From the NCBI RefSeq assembly GCF_037974265.1, contig NZ_CP150233.1, forward strand, positions 3,596,001 through 3,660,000: a DNA stretch of 64,000 bases, given 5' to 3'. This DNA comes from Paenibacillus sp. FSL R5-0623. Lineage in GTDB: Bacteria > Bacillota > Bacilli > Paenibacillales > Paenibacillaceae. The translations under genes were made by a program, and so were the position numbers. Below, piece after piece: positions 44,360 to 53,050 of the stretch (the stretch's first letter is position 1; each line of letters starts with the position of its first letter). The notes under the pieces are model-generated. The model did no database searches and was not told the origin of the DNA. It saw nothing but the letters and a program-made list of their open reading frames with translations.

Positions 44360-46072
44360 ATGACACTTAAAAAAAGAATCTTTTTACTGTTCTTTCTCAG
44401 TGCGTTTATCCCCTTTATTAGTATATTTGCGATTTCTTATTATACAATCGACTCCATTTTCGCAAATAAGATCGATGATGGCATCCGTAGCAATTTACAG
44501 CAGGTGACATCCTCATTGGAGAACTCCATCACCAATCTGAATCACGTTACGCAGCAATTATCTTACAGGGGTACTTTAGGCAAAAGATTAGATGAATTCT
44601 TGAATCCGTCCTCCGATATCTTCGAACTGATTGAGGCCAGGGACGAATTAAAGAACGAGTTAAGTGTTGTCACCTTCACCAACCCTAATATCGGATTGAC
44701 CCTGTATTACTTTCAAAAAGAAGGTACTACGCAGTTCGGAAACTTTCCAATCAAGGATCGTTTCTCTCCTGAGTCTCTGCCTGTGCTCTTCCAAACCTAT
44801 GGCATTAAGTACTATGGCCCCCATATGAGTAAGAACCGATTTGATGATCAACTCGTTCTGTCTGCTATGCGAAAAGTACAACTTTCCGGGAGAAACGACG
44901 TGTTCATTTACGTAGAATCAGGTTTTCGCCTTACACAGGATATCCTGGGCTACAATCAATACAACGGCGCATTATCTCATCTCATCCTGGATGGTGAAGG
45001 CAACATTGTGTACAGCGAAATACCGGAAGCCATGAAGGTAGGGGAGAATTTCACCAGCATAACGGCCGAACCTGCCAAGGACGGAATATCCCGCGGGTAT
45101 CACTGGTTCAAAGAGGATTCCTCACAGAACTGGAGTGTCGTATCGGTCATTTCGCAGTCTCAATATCAACAGGAGAAAAACCAGTGGTTGCTTCAAATTT
45201 TGCTGGTCGCTTTATTTTTCCTCGGCTTTACCGTGTTTCTCGCTTGGTTGCTGTGGAAGATGGTCTACAAACCACTCGGTCTGTTCCATTCGGAGATCAA
45301 TGGGATGTCCAAAAATCCACAAACAAAAGGGAGCCGAGCTCGCACTCAGATTCCCGAATTTGATTTTCTGTTGGGTGAATTTTCGAATATGCAGCATCAG
45401 ATTGGTGACCTCTTCAAGGAAGTTCAGCAGAAAGAGAAGATTCGTGCAGACCTGGAAGTGGAAAAACTGCTCTATCAGATCAATCCGCACTTTCTGATGA
45501 ATACGCTGGATACGGTGCACTGGCTGGCGGTCATGAACGGACAAGGGGAGATCGACAAGCTGGTGCAGTCATTAAACAAGCTGCTCTATTACAATCTAGG
45601 CAAATTAGGGCAAGTATCCACCATGGAAGAGGAGATCGATGCGTTAAGACAGTATCTGATTTTGCAGCAAATTCGCTATGACTTTGAATTTGACGTCCGC
45701 ATTACGGCAGATGAACAAGTACTTCAAATTCCTGTGCCCCGCTTTATTCTGCAACCACTGGTTGAAAATTCGTTATATCATGGATTGAGTGACGAAGGTT
45801 TTATTCAGATTGAAGTGACATGCACTGCAACGTTGAACATTATGATACAAGATAATGGTGCAGGTATGACGGAGGAAACCATTCATAATCTGCTGAACAA
45901 TCGTGAGGCTGAACAACAAAAAGTAGGGATGGGCATCGGACTCAATTACGTTCACCGCATGTTGAAGGCACAGTACGGCGACCAAGCACAACTGGTGATT
46001 GAGAGTGAATTGGGAACAGGGACAAGCATACTGCTCGTATTGCCTATTAAAGGAGAAGATATCTCGGCATGA
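44360..46072 (+). CDS. YesM-family sensor histidine kinase
   Basis: About 570 residues. A first membrane helix (about 8-28), an extracellular sensor of about 240 residues, a second helix (about 271-293), a HAMP-like segment, then the His_kinase domain with YQINPHFLMNTLD (H377) and an ATPase domain (VENSLYHGL, DNGAGMTEE, GIGLNYVHRML). It phosphorylates the regulator whose gene overlaps its stop by four bases (ATGA). This family senses external sugars and controls neighbouring importers. An open frame begins at 44201 inside the promoter, but AAGGAGAAGAGG precedes ATG 44360, which gives a proper hydrophobic N-terminus. Confidence 0.92.
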   Translation: MTLKKRIFLLFFLSAFIPFISIFAISYYTIDSIFANKIDDGIRSNLQQVTSSLENSITNLNHVTQQLSYRGTLGKRLDEFLNPSSDIFELIEARDELKNELSVVTFTNPNIGLTLYYFQKEGTTQFGNFPIKDRFSPESLPVLFQTYGIKYYGPHMSKNRFDDQLVLSAMRKVQLSGRNDVFIYVESGFRLTQDILGYNQYNGALSHLILDGEGNIVYSEIPEAMKVGENFTSITAEPAKDGISRGYHWFKEDSSQNWSVVSVISQSQYQQEKNQWLLQILLVALFFLGFTVFLAWLLWKMVYKPLGLFHSEINGMSKNPQTKGSRARTQIPEFDFLLGEFSNMQHQIGDLFKEVQQKEKIRADLEVEKLLYQINPHFLMNTLDTVHWLAVMNGQGEIDKLVQSLNKLLYYNLGKLGQVSTMEEEIDALRQYLILQQIRYDFEFDVRITADEQVLQIPVPRFILQPLVENSLYHGLSDEGFIQIEVTCTATLNIMIQDNGAGMTEETIHNLLNNREAEQQKVGMGIGLNYVHRMLKAQYGDQAQLVIESELGTGTSILLVLPIKGEDISA

Positions 46073-47475
46073 TTAAGGTATTGATTGTAGATGATGATAA
46101 GTTGGTACGCAAAGGCATTAGCTCTGCGATGCCATGGAACGAGTTCAACATGGAGGTTGTAGGAGAGGCCAGCAACGGGGCGAAAGCACTGGATTTCCTA
46201 AAAACCCAACCGGTCGATCTGATGCTAACGGATCTTGCGATGCCCGTCATGTCAGGGATTGAACTGATGCGAGCTGCGAGGCAGCTCTATCCCGAACTTC
46301 ATATCGTTGTGTTAACACTGCATCAGGATTTCGATTATATCCAGGAAGCGCTAAGACTCGGAGCCATTGATTATATAGCCAAAGTGCAGCTGGAGAAAGA
46401 GCAGTTCGAACATGTTCTGCAACGGATACATACCCGAATTAGCGGGTTGACAAACACGACAAGAAAGATGCCTTCGCAGGATGAAATCAATGTCCATTAT
46501 CGAAATGTGTATGCACTTGTTTCACAGGATCGTAAATCAGAGCAGAAGTGGCCAAAAGAGTTAACTGCGCATGAAGATCTGATAAGGTGGGAGGTTGAGC
46601 GGAATAGCTACATGTGGGCTACACCCCCGTCCGAAGATGATCAACTATTTCAGCAATTGAAGGAATGCCTGCATCAAGTTCCCCATAGTACGTTGTTGGT
46701 TTTGTCTGATGTACAAGAGCGAACATGGTCGCAAATCAAAAACTGGATTAGGAATTATACAGAGACGACTTTATTCTATGCGTACAACCCCAATAACCAA
46801 GTCATTGCCGTTTCGATGAATGAGGAAGACACAGGTTCAAAAGAACCGCAGGATGAGGACCTTGATCGGATTAAGCAAAGTTGGTTCCAGACACCATGGA
46901 CCCACCATGACAGTTACTACAATCAACTCATTGACCAGTTTATATCCTTACGATTACATAAAGGTCAGTTGATGGGATTGCTGTACTCGATCGTGATGGA
47001 ATGGAACCACCTATTTGCCCAAACTACGCTTGGAAAAATCTCGATGATCCATTCTTTCGAATCTTGGTACGAGGTTGAAGAATGGATCAAACAGACTGCT
47101 GCAAGCATTCGAAAGGCAGATGAACAGACTTCGTATTCACAGGAAATTATCGATGCCGTGAAAAAAGCGGTGATGATCGTGCAGCAGGATTTGGAACAGG
47201 CATATACAGCTTCAGCTCTCTCCCAACAACTCAACATCAGCCGAAGTTATTTCAGTCAATGTTTCAAAGATCTGATGGGGAAAACCTTTAATGAGTACTC
47301 CCGCTTCAGCCGGGTAGAGAAATCCAAAGAGTACTTGCTCAATACAAATAACACGATTTTTTGGATTGCGGAGCGAGTGGGTTATACGGATGAAAAATAC
47401 TTCAGCCGGATTTTCCGTGAACTGACAGGTCTTCTGCCAAGCGAATATCGGCAGCTAGGTAGAGGAAATAAATAG
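46069..47475 (+). CDS. YesN-family response regulator with AraC DNA-binding domain
   Basis: 468 residues. The receiver domain (1-120) has the acidic pocket VDDDK (8-10) and phosphoacceptor D55 in MLTDLAMP; Thr and Lys of the switch follow (VLTLH, AKVQL). A variable middle region of about 230 residues leads to an AraC-type double helix-turn-helix (SALSQQLNISRSYFSQCFKD, WIAERVGYTDEKYFSRIFRE). It is co-translated with the kinase and should activate the downstream sugar-import and glucosidase genes. Confidence 0.93.
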   Translation: MIKVLIVDDDKLVRKGISSAMPWNEFNMEVVGEASNGAKALDFLKTQPVDLMLTDLAMPVMSGIELMRAARQLYPELHIVVLTLHQDFDYIQEALRLGAIDYIAKVQLEKEQFEHVLQRIHTRISGLTNTTRKMPSQDEINVHYRNVYALVSQDRKSEQKWPKELTAHEDLIRWEVERNSYMWATPPSEDDQLFQQLKECLHQVPHSTLLVLSDVQERTWSQIKNWIRNYTETTLFYAYNPNNQVIAVSMNEEDTGSKEPQDEDLDRIKQSWFQTPWTHHDSYYNQLIDQFISLRLHKGQLMGLLYSIVMEWNHLFAQTTLGKISMIHSFESWYEVEEWIKQTAASIRKADEQTSYSQEIIDAVKKAVMIVQQDLEQAYTASALSQQLNISRSYFSQCFKDLMGKTFNEYSRFSRVEKSKEYLLNTNNTIFWIAERVGYTDEKYFSRIFRELTGLLPSEYRQLGRGNK

Positions 47476-47516
47476 CCGACAGTCTCCTGTTTTAGGAGCT
47501 GCCGGCTTTTGTTTTT
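47474..47516 (+). terminator. Terminator after the two-component system
   Basis: AGCCG-CAG-CTCCT pairs with AGGAG-CTG-CCGGCT with small mismatches, followed by TTTGTTTTT. It starts within the regulator's stop region and separates the regulator from the transporter genes. Confidence 0.75.
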
Positions 47517-47670
47517 GATCGAGAATAGGGGGAGATAGACAAATGTTGGTCAGTAGGTAGGGTAAATGATCACAAGTTAACCATACGTCATAATACGGAC
47601 TGAAAACTGTAACCATTTCTCTATCCAAACGGACGTGTTATCCCTATCTCGATTAGCCTTCACTTCATTT

Positions 47671-47689
47671 TATAATGAAAGCGCAAACA
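47671..47689 (+). promoter_or_regulatory. -10 region overlapped by a cre site
   Basis: TATAAT (47671-47676) runs into TGAAAGCGCAAACA (47676-47689), which fits the cre consensus at 13 of 14 positions. It lies 39 bases before the solute-binding protein start. A -35 box is not clear, consistent with an activator-dependent, CcpA-repressed promoter. Confidence 0.6.
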
Positions 47690-47727
47690 AATATATTGAA
47701 CATCAGAAAAAAGGGGAATCGAACTAG

Positions 47728-49464
47728 ATGAGAACAAAATGGTCTATGAAAAGCAACCGGTTGACGAAGCGTCTCGCTGTGCTGTCCATGTCTGCCTTGA
47801 TGGTTGCAGCCCTAGCGGCATGTGGGAGCTCTTCCAATCCTCCTACTGCAGAGGAAGCAGGCAAATATGAGGTAACGCCGGGAGATCCGTTCAGTGCCTA
47901 TAAAGACGAAATCACAGTAACCATGGGACGAGTAACCACAGCCAACCCGAAACTGCCGGCTGGAGATACCTATGAGAATAATGCGTATACCCGGCTGGTC
48001 AAAGACACGTTTAACGCCAAGATTACAGATCAATTTGAAGCCAATGGCGAAGATTATAGCCGTCAAGTTTCACTCGCCATCGCATCCGGGGAATTGCCTG
48101 ACATGATGCGCGTCGATTCCAAAGATGAACTGAAAGAATTGGTGGATAATGACCTGATTGAGGATCTGACGTCCATTTACGATCAATATGCCACAGATAA
48201 CATTAAGCAGATGTACGATTCCTATGATGGACGGGCATTAGACAATGCAACAATCGATGGACGTTTGATGGGCCTTCCGGCGACTTCCCTGGATTCCGCA
48301 CCAACGATGGTTTGGGTCCGTCAAGATTGGCTGGATCTGCTGGGGATTCAACTTGATGCAGACGGAGATGGCGCCATTTCACTGAATGAAGTGGAGCAAA
48401 CAGCGCTGGAATTCCTGAAAAGAGATCCTGGCCAATCCGGAAACCCGGTAGGCATTCCATTTGTGAACACGATGAATACAACAGATTATAATGGCTCTGC
48501 TTATACGATGCTGGGTGTGGCCTCAACCGAGGGAGCCTTCCCGCAATATTGGATGAATGGTGAAGACGGCAAAATCGTGTACGGTTCCACAACAGAAGAA
48601 ACGAAGAAAATGCTGGGTACCATGGCGGATTGGTTCAAGAATGGCATCATGGATCCGCAATTTGGAACCCGCACGTTTGATGATATTACTGCACTCTACG
48701 CCAATGGGCAAAGCGGCATCGCCTTTGGACCGTGGCATATCCCTGACTGGGGACTGATCAGTGCGAAGCAGATGGATAAAAATGCGAAATTCTCAGCTTA
48801 TACGTTGGAGGATGCAAACGGCAAGGTCAACGTGGCGCATGCCAACCCGTCCAATCAGTTTATTGTGGTGAGAAAAGGATATGAACACCCTGAACTGGCC
48901 GTTAAGATTGTAAACCTGTTCTACGATAAACTGGCCAATGATAAAGATGTTGCAACAACCATGCCGGAAGCTGCCAAGTATCAGGAGACTGGGGTAGACG
49001 GTTCCACGAGACCTTTTAATATCGAAGTCAATTCGGCTACATCACTGCTGGATGACTACTCTGATGTAGTTCGCGGGATTAAAGGAGAGATTACCCTGGA
49101 TGAGGTTCGAACAACCGAATCGAAGAACAATATCGGAAGCATCAAAACCTATTTGAGTGACATGGATACGGATGATGTGACTGCTTGGTCAAAATATCAT
49201 TCGCGGATCAACGGAGTTGGACTGATCGACAAACTAACACAAGAAAACAAATTTGTATGGATGACACCTGCTTTCTCTGGCACTACACCAAGCATGAAAC
49301 AGACGTGGGCCAATCTGACGAAGTTGGAACAGGAATCGTTCATCAAAATTGTAACGGGTTCAGAACCTCTCGATTACTTCGATACATTCGTGAGTAACTG
49401 GAAGAAACAGGGTGGTGATCAAGTCATTCAGGAAATTGAAGACGAAATCGCATCGAAACAATAA
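47728..49464 (+). CDS. Sugar ABC transporter solute-binding lipoprotein (LplA-like)
   Basis: 578 residues. The signal peptide ends in the lipobox LAAC (C32), so the protein is tethered outside the membrane. The family-1 extracellular binding fold is evident (DYSRQVSLAIASGELPDMMR and AFGPWHIPDWG). An EF-hand-like calcium loop, DADGDGAISLNE (about 210-221), is present, as often in LplA-type proteins of Paenibacillus. It delivers an oligosaccharide to the two permeases that follow; alpha-glucosides are suggested by the two GH13 genes downstream. AAGGGG lies before the ATG. Confidence 0.93.
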   Translation: MRTKWSMKSNRLTKRLAVLSMSALMVAALAACGSSSNPPTAEEAGKYEVTPGDPFSAYKDEITVTMGRVTTANPKLPAGDTYENNAYTRLVKDTFNAKITDQFEANGEDYSRQVSLAIASGELPDMMRVDSKDELKELVDNDLIEDLTSIYDQYATDNIKQMYDSYDGRALDNATIDGRLMGLPATSLDSAPTMVWVRQDWLDLLGIQLDADGDGAISLNEVEQTALEFLKRDPGQSGNPVGIPFVNTMNTTDYNGSAYTMLGVASTEGAFPQYWMNGEDGKIVYGSTTEETKKMLGTMADWFKNGIMDPQFGTRTFDDITALYANGQSGIAFGPWHIPDWGLISAKQMDKNAKFSAYTLEDANGKVNVAHANPSNQFIVVRKGYEHPELAVKIVNLFYDKLANDKDVATTMPEAAKYQETGVDGSTRPFNIEVNSATSLLDDYSDVVRGIKGEITLDEVRTTESKNNIGSIKTYLSDMDTDDVTAWSKYHSRINGVGLIDKLTQENKFVWMTPAFSGTTPSMKQTWANLTKLEQESFIKIVTGSEPLDYFDTFVSNWKKQGGDQVIQEIEDEIASKQ

Positions 49465-49525
49465 TATTCATGAACAGTGGCAGGGCTGCGATACGCAGCC
49501 TTTCTTCAACGAGAGGAGTTCATCC

Positions 49526-50440
49526 ATGAAACAGGGGAATTTGAAAGCGAGAGGGCGGCTCAGCCCAGGTGCCATGTACCATATGATGATGCTTCCGGGT
49601 ATTTTGTTTTTGCTTGTATTCAGCTATGTTCCAATGGTTGGTATCATTACGGCGTTTCAGGACTATATACCGGCCAAGGGCATGTTCGGCTCCGAATTTG
49701 TTGGCCTGAAGCATTTTATGTATATGTTCAAGCTGCCGGATATCGCGCAGGTCGTCAGCAATACGTTGGTGATAGCGATTGGCAAGATTTTGCTTGGAAC
49801 GATGATGGCCATCATTTTTTCCGTTTTGTTAAATGAAATTCGTGTCAAATACGTTAAAAAATCGGTGCAGACGATCGTTTATCTGCCGCACTTTCTATCC
49901 TGGGTTGTACTGGCATCCGTTGTTGTCAACATGTTCAGTCTGGATGGTATTGTGAATCAAATGTTGGCGTTTTTTGGCCTCGAAAATATTAATTTCCTTG
50001 GCAGCAACACCTGGTTCCAGCCACTGATTATCGGTACAGACGTATGGAAAGAGTTTGGTTATAGTTCCATCGTCTATCTGGCTGCGATTACGTCGATTGA
50101 TCCCGGTCTGTATGAAGCAGCAGGAATGGATGGAGCCAGTTGGTGGAGAAAAGTATGGCATATTACATTGCCAGGCATGCTGCCTATTATTCTGCTCATG
50201 GGCGTAATGAGTCTGACCAACATTTTGAGCGCCGGTTTCGACCAAGTCTATAATCTGTATAACCCGGTTGTCTATGAGTCAGGCGACATTCTGGATACCT
50301 ATGTCTATCGGATCGGTCTCGTTGGGCGACAGTATAGCTTCGGTACAGCTGTTGGTTTGTTCAAGTCCGTAATCGGTATTGTCTTGCTCTTGTCTGCCAA
50401 CCAGTTGGCCAAAAAGTATACGGACAGAAAAATATTCTAA
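49526..50440 (+). CDS. Sugar ABC transporter permease (LplB-like)
   Basis: 304 residues with six hydrophobic helices and the permease signature YEAAGMDGASWWRKVWHITLP, which contains the EAA loop that contacts the ATPase. An open frame begins at 49412 within the preceding gene, but GAGAGGAG lies just before ATG 49526 and the resulting N-terminus fits the family. The importer lacks an ATPase gene here; such CUT1 systems share a general MsmX-type ATPase encoded elsewhere. Confidence 0.93.
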   Translation: MKQGNLKARGRLSPGAMYHMMMLPGILFLLVFSYVPMVGIITAFQDYIPAKGMFGSEFVGLKHFMYMFKLPDIAQVVSNTLVIAIGKILLGTMMAIIFSVLLNEIRVKYVKKSVQTIVYLPHFLSWVVLASVVVNMFSLDGIVNQMLAFFGLENINFLGSNTWFQPLIIGTDVWKEFGYSSIVYLAAITSIDPGLYEAAGMDGASWWRKVWHITLPGMLPIILLMGVMSLTNILSAGFDQVYNLYNPVVYESGDILDTYVYRIGLVGRQYSFGTAVGLFKSVIGIVLLLSANQLAKKYTDRKIF

Positions 50441-50453
50441 GGAGGCCAAATCT

Positions 50454-51347
50454 GTGTCCTATTCTGCAAACTTCAAAGATCGAATTGGCCGGGTTGTCAT
50501 CTATGCCATCGTTATCATGCTGGCATTGGTCTGCCTTCTTCCGTTATGGAATATCGTCGCCATTTCATTCAGCAGCAGCGAGGCGGTATCCGCGAATGCT
50601 GTAGGTCTCGTTCCGGTCAATTTCACAACAGCGGCTTATACCAAAATTATTGATGATGCACAGTTCTGGCGCTCCTTTGGCATATCCGTTCTACGTGTCG
50701 CACTTACCCTTGTGCTTAACATGATTCTGATTATTTTGATGGCTTATCCGCTATCCAAATCAAAAAGGGAATTTAAAGGCAGAAACATTTATATGAATAT
50801 CATGATTTTTGCCATGTTGTTCAGCGGAGGCATGATTCCGAGTTACTTGCTGATCAAAAACCTGGACATGCTGAATACGATATGGGCACTGGTTCTGCCA
50901 GGCGCTGTCCCCATATTCAGTGTCATCCTTGTGATGAATTTTTTCTCTGCTGTACCTAGAGCGCTTGAAGAAGCAGCGTTCATCGATGGAGCGAATCCCA
51001 TTCAGGTCTTGTTCAAAGTGTATGTGCCTGTGTCCATTCCTGCGCTGGCGACAGTCGCCTTATTCAGTATCGTGGGTACATGGAATGACTTCTTCAGCGG
51101 TTTGATCTATATGACCAAAGTCAGCAATTACCCGCTAATGACCTATATTCAGTCCCTTAATGTGAATATTGCCGATTTGCTTCAAGCCGGCACGAATTCC
51201 AGCGAACTCAGCAACCTGACTGAAATTTCGAATAAAAACCTGAACGCAGCCAAAATCGTAGTTGCTGTTATCCCGCTATTGCTGATTTATCCCTTGCTGC
51301 AAAAATACTTTGTGACTGGCATTGTTGTAGGATCGGTCAAAGAATAA
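50454..51347 (+). CDS. Sugar ABC transporter permease (LplC/YtcP-like)
   Basis: 297 residues, six hydrophobic helices, with the EAA loop EEAAFIDGANPIQVLFKVYV. It pairs with the preceding permease to form the channel. GTG 50454 is the start: AAGGAGG (50439-50445), formed partly by the previous stop codon, lies eight bases upstream, while the longer frame from 50379 would overlap the preceding gene. The GH13 gene starts 22 bases after its end. Confidence 0.93.
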   Translation: MSYSANFKDRIGRVVIYAIVIMLALVCLLPLWNIVAISFSSSEAVSANAVGLVPVNFTTAAYTKIIDDAQFWRSFGISVLRVALTLVLNMILIILMAYPLSKSKREFKGRNIYMNIMIFAMLFSGGMIPSYLLIKNLDMLNTIWALVLPGAVPIFSVILVMNFFSAVPRALEEAAFIDGANPIQVLFKVYVPVSIPALATVALFSIVGTWNDFFSGLIYMTKVSNYPLMTYIQSLNVNIADLLQAGTNSSELSNLTEISNKNLNAAKIVVAVIPLLLIYPLLQKYFVTGIVVGSVKE

Positions 51348-51369
51348 CCTTAGAAAGGTTGAATGGAAC

Positions 51370-52998
51370 ATGGAAAATAAAAAATGGTGGAAAGAAACCG
51401 TTGTATATCAAATATATCCACGCAGCTTTCAAGATCGTAACGGTGATGGAATCGGTGACTTGGAGGGCATTGTGTCCCGATTGGATTATTTGCAGGAACT
51501 CGGCATTGGTGCGATCTGGTTATCACCCGTTTGCAAGTCTCCTCAAGATGATTACGGATATGATATTTCAGATTATCAGGACATCGATCCGATGTTTGGG
51601 TCTTTGGAAGATATGGAAACGTTAATTTTTGAAGCCAAGAAACGTGACATTCGAATTATTATGGACTTGGTATTGAACCATACCTCGGATGAACACCCCT
51701 GGTTTCAAGAAGCCAAAAAAGGCAAAGACAATCCGTACCATGACTACTACGTCTGGAGAGATGGTGTTCAAGGCACACCCCCGAATGACTTGGGTTCCAC
51801 CTTTGGTGGTTCAGCCTGGGAGTGGGTGCCTGAGATCGGGCAATATTATTTGCATCTCTTTTCCGTAAAACAGCCCGATCTCAACTGGGAAAACCCCAAA
51901 GTTCGGCAGGAGATATATAACATGATCAATTGGTGGATTGACAAGGGTGTGGGTGGTTTTCGCCTTGACGTAATCGACTTAATAGGTAAAGAACCGGATT
52001 TGAAGATTACGGGAAACGGGCCTAATCTGCATCAGTATATCAGGGAACTGAGCAAGGAGACGTTTCAAAAAGCAGAAGACCTGCTAACGGTTGGAGAAAC
52101 ATGGGGTGCCACTCCGGAAATCGCCAAACTGTACAGCAATCCAGACGGTAGTGAGTTTTCAATGGTCTTCCAATTTGAACACATCAGTTTGGATGAACAA
52201 GAAGGCAAAGGAAAGTGGGATCTTAAACCTTTGGATGTGATGGCATTAAAAAAAGTGCTGTCCAAGTGGCAAACGGAGCTCAAGGGTGATGCCTGGAACA
52301 GTCTGTTCTGGAACAACCATGACTTGCCTCGAATCGTGTCACGTTGGGGAAATGATGGAGAATTCAGAGTTGAATCGGCTAAAATGTTGGCGACCCTTCT
52401 TCATGGCATGCAAGGTACGCCTTACATATATCAAGGTGAAGAGTTGGGTATGACGAATGTTCAATATTCGATCGAGGATTACCGGGATATTGAATTGCTC
52501 AACTTTTATAAGGAAAGAATGGGGAAAGGTTATCCTGAACAAAGCGTGATGGAGTCGATCTACGCCAAGGGACGTGATAATGCACGCACACCTATGCAAT
52601 GGGATACTTCCGATAACGCGGGTTTTACACAAGGCGAACCTTGGATTAAGGTGAATCCAAATTATAAGCAGATCCATGCCGAGGAAAGTTTGAATAATCC
52701 CGAATCCATATTCCATTATTACCGGAAGTTAATCCAATTAAGAAAAGATCATGAAGTCATCGTATATGGTGATTATGAGCTGATTTTTCCAGAGAACCCA
52801 GACGTATTTGCTTATACCCGCACGTTGAATGGTACTACAATTCTTGTGGTATGCAATTTCCAAGGATATACGACCGAACTTCCGCTTCAGGAGCAATTAA
52901 CAGGGTCCTATCAGCTTTTGATAGCTAACTATACTGGTGAACTCCCGGAGAGCGAATTACGTCCATATGAAGCCAGAATGTACCTTATCCATGATTAA
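51370..52998 (+). CDS. Oligo-1,6-glucosidase-like GH13 enzyme
   Basis: 542 residues, cytoplasmic. The GH13_31 plan is complete: WWKETVVYQIYPRSF, the calcium-loop DRNGDGIGD (22-30), MDLVLNHTSDEHPWF, nucleophile D200 in GGFRLDVIDL, acid E243 in TVGETWG, and D318 in WNNHDLPR. The residue after the nucleophile is valine (V201), the position that marks alpha-1,6 specificity in oligo-1,6-glucosidases. It would cleave isomalto-oligosaccharides brought in by the adjacent importer. Start ATG 51370 has AGAAAGG somewhat upstream. Confidence 0.92.
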   Translation: MENKKWWKETVVYQIYPRSFQDRNGDGIGDLEGIVSRLDYLQELGIGAIWLSPVCKSPQDDYGYDISDYQDIDPMFGSLEDMETLIFEAKKRDIRIIMDLVLNHTSDEHPWFQEAKKGKDNPYHDYYVWRDGVQGTPPNDLGSTFGGSAWEWVPEIGQYYLHLFSVKQPDLNWENPKVRQEIYNMINWWIDKGVGGFRLDVIDLIGKEPDLKITGNGPNLHQYIRELSKETFQKAEDLLTVGETWGATPEIAKLYSNPDGSEFSMVFQFEHISLDEQEGKGKWDLKPLDVMALKKVLSKWQTELKGDAWNSLFWNNHDLPRIVSRWGNDGEFRVESAKMLATLLHGMQGTPYIYQGEELGMTNVQYSIEDYRDIELLNFYKERMGKGYPEQSVMESIYAKGRDNARTPMQWDTSDNAGFTQGEPWIKVNPNYKQIHAEESLNNPESIFHYYRKLIQLRKDHEVIVYGDYELIFPENPDVFAYTRTLNGTTILVVCNFQGYTTELPLQEQLTGSYQLLIANYTGELPESELRPYEARMYLIHD

Positions 52999-53050
52999 AG
53001 CATAATACGTTATATAATGTTCAGTTCTCAAGAAAGAAGGATTGTATTCA

